The translations under genes were made by a program, and so were the position numbers. This document shows positions 41,353-41,535 of a stretch of DNA of 41,535 nt, in pieces; the first letter of the stretch is position 1; each line of letters begins with the position of its first letter. Where the stretch lies: the NCBI GenBank assembly GCA_910589655.1, contig CAJUTJ010000131.1, positions 1 through 41,535 of the forward strand. The letters run 5' to 3'. The notes under the pieces were generated by a model. That model made no database searches. It was not told where the DNA came from and saw nothing but the letters and a program-made list of their open reading frames with translations. Origin of the DNA: an uncultured Acetatifactor sp. GTDB taxonomy: Bacteria; Bacillota; Clostridia; Lachnospirales; Lachnospiraceae.

Positions 41353-41535
41353 GAAAAAAATAATTTCTCCTATCCCTAACTCCTGTAAATCAGTTTGTAG
41401 CCCAGCAAATTAAAGTTCCTGTCTCCCGCACAAAAACGTCAAATTAAAATCTCAGTTTTTAAACACTGTCTATAAAAGTGTGCTGCAGGAGGCGGCACGT
41501 TTTCCTCTTGACCATCCCATGTCATTCCGATATAG

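Overview
The window looks like chromosomal DNA of an anaerobic Gram-positive member of the Clostridia, most likely Lachnospiraceae. This is an inference from gene content: a pyrophosphate-type phosphofructokinase, pta-ackA beside tmcAL, ferredoxin-linked indolepyruvate oxidoreductase, an [FeFe]-hydrogenase-like sensor, the UPF0237/UPF0210 pair, strong AGGAGG-type ribosome sites and moderate GC. Almost every gene reads on the minus strand; tmcAL and one possible small ORF are the plus-strand exceptions. No tRNA, rRNA, CRISPR array, complete IS element or prophage was seen.

Layout, left to right. 161-5594: a three-gene unit (hydrogenase/chemotaxis-type sensor, acyl-CoA ligase, iorA). 5854-9325: PPi-phosphofructokinase, a membrane-anchored C39-like peptidase and the wreck of a DUF3298 gene. 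9379-12346: pta-ackA, whose two genes are separated by a 114-bp tandem array and whose leader holds a small mobile element carrying a hexamer microsatellite. 12530-14426: tmcAL (plus) and a PAS protein. 14721-20370: an ABC import operon with a very large lipoprotein (propeller-like part plus solute-binding part), two permeases and an HlyD-like adaptor, but no ATPase. 20553-24585: an XRE regulator, a TIGR02452/PARG-like protein and a chemoreceptor broken by one amber codon. 24634-26381: the UPF0237/UPF0210 pair. 26455-35909: housekeeping genes (zinc-finger membrane protein, polA, coaE, an FtsA-like protein, a WalJ-like MBL hydrolase, a propeller-like protein) and metY. 36786-41272: a DRE-TIM aldolase, a small-protein island and an SDR dehydrogenase.

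The most unusual content is non-coding. (1) A modular hairpin element sits directly in front of four genes (UPF0210, the propeller-like gene, the MBL gene, metY). Its order is fixed: AT-rich hairpin, conserved linker around CTATTGATTTGAG, GC hairpin of changing sequence, then the Shine-Dalgarno and start codon. Larger relatives fill 1-160 and 38320-38688. (2) A 134-bp non-autonomous element with GTTACTG termini occurs twice with perfect 8-bp target duplications, once inside another repeat whose empty version is also in the window. A 221-bp relative lies in the pta leader and a decayed copy near 39.8 kb. (3) Three 114-bp units with two strong hairpins each lie between pta and ackA. (4) A 36-bp minisatellite lies inside the FtsA-like gene.

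The genes fit a fermentative amino-acid and sugar metabolism: PPi-linked glycolysis, acetyl-CoA to acetate with ATP by Pta/AckA, arylpyruvate oxidation by IorA feeding reduced ferredoxin and acyl-CoA, and a cytosolic redox or hydrogen sensor next to that pathway. All identifications come from reading motifs; no database search was run.
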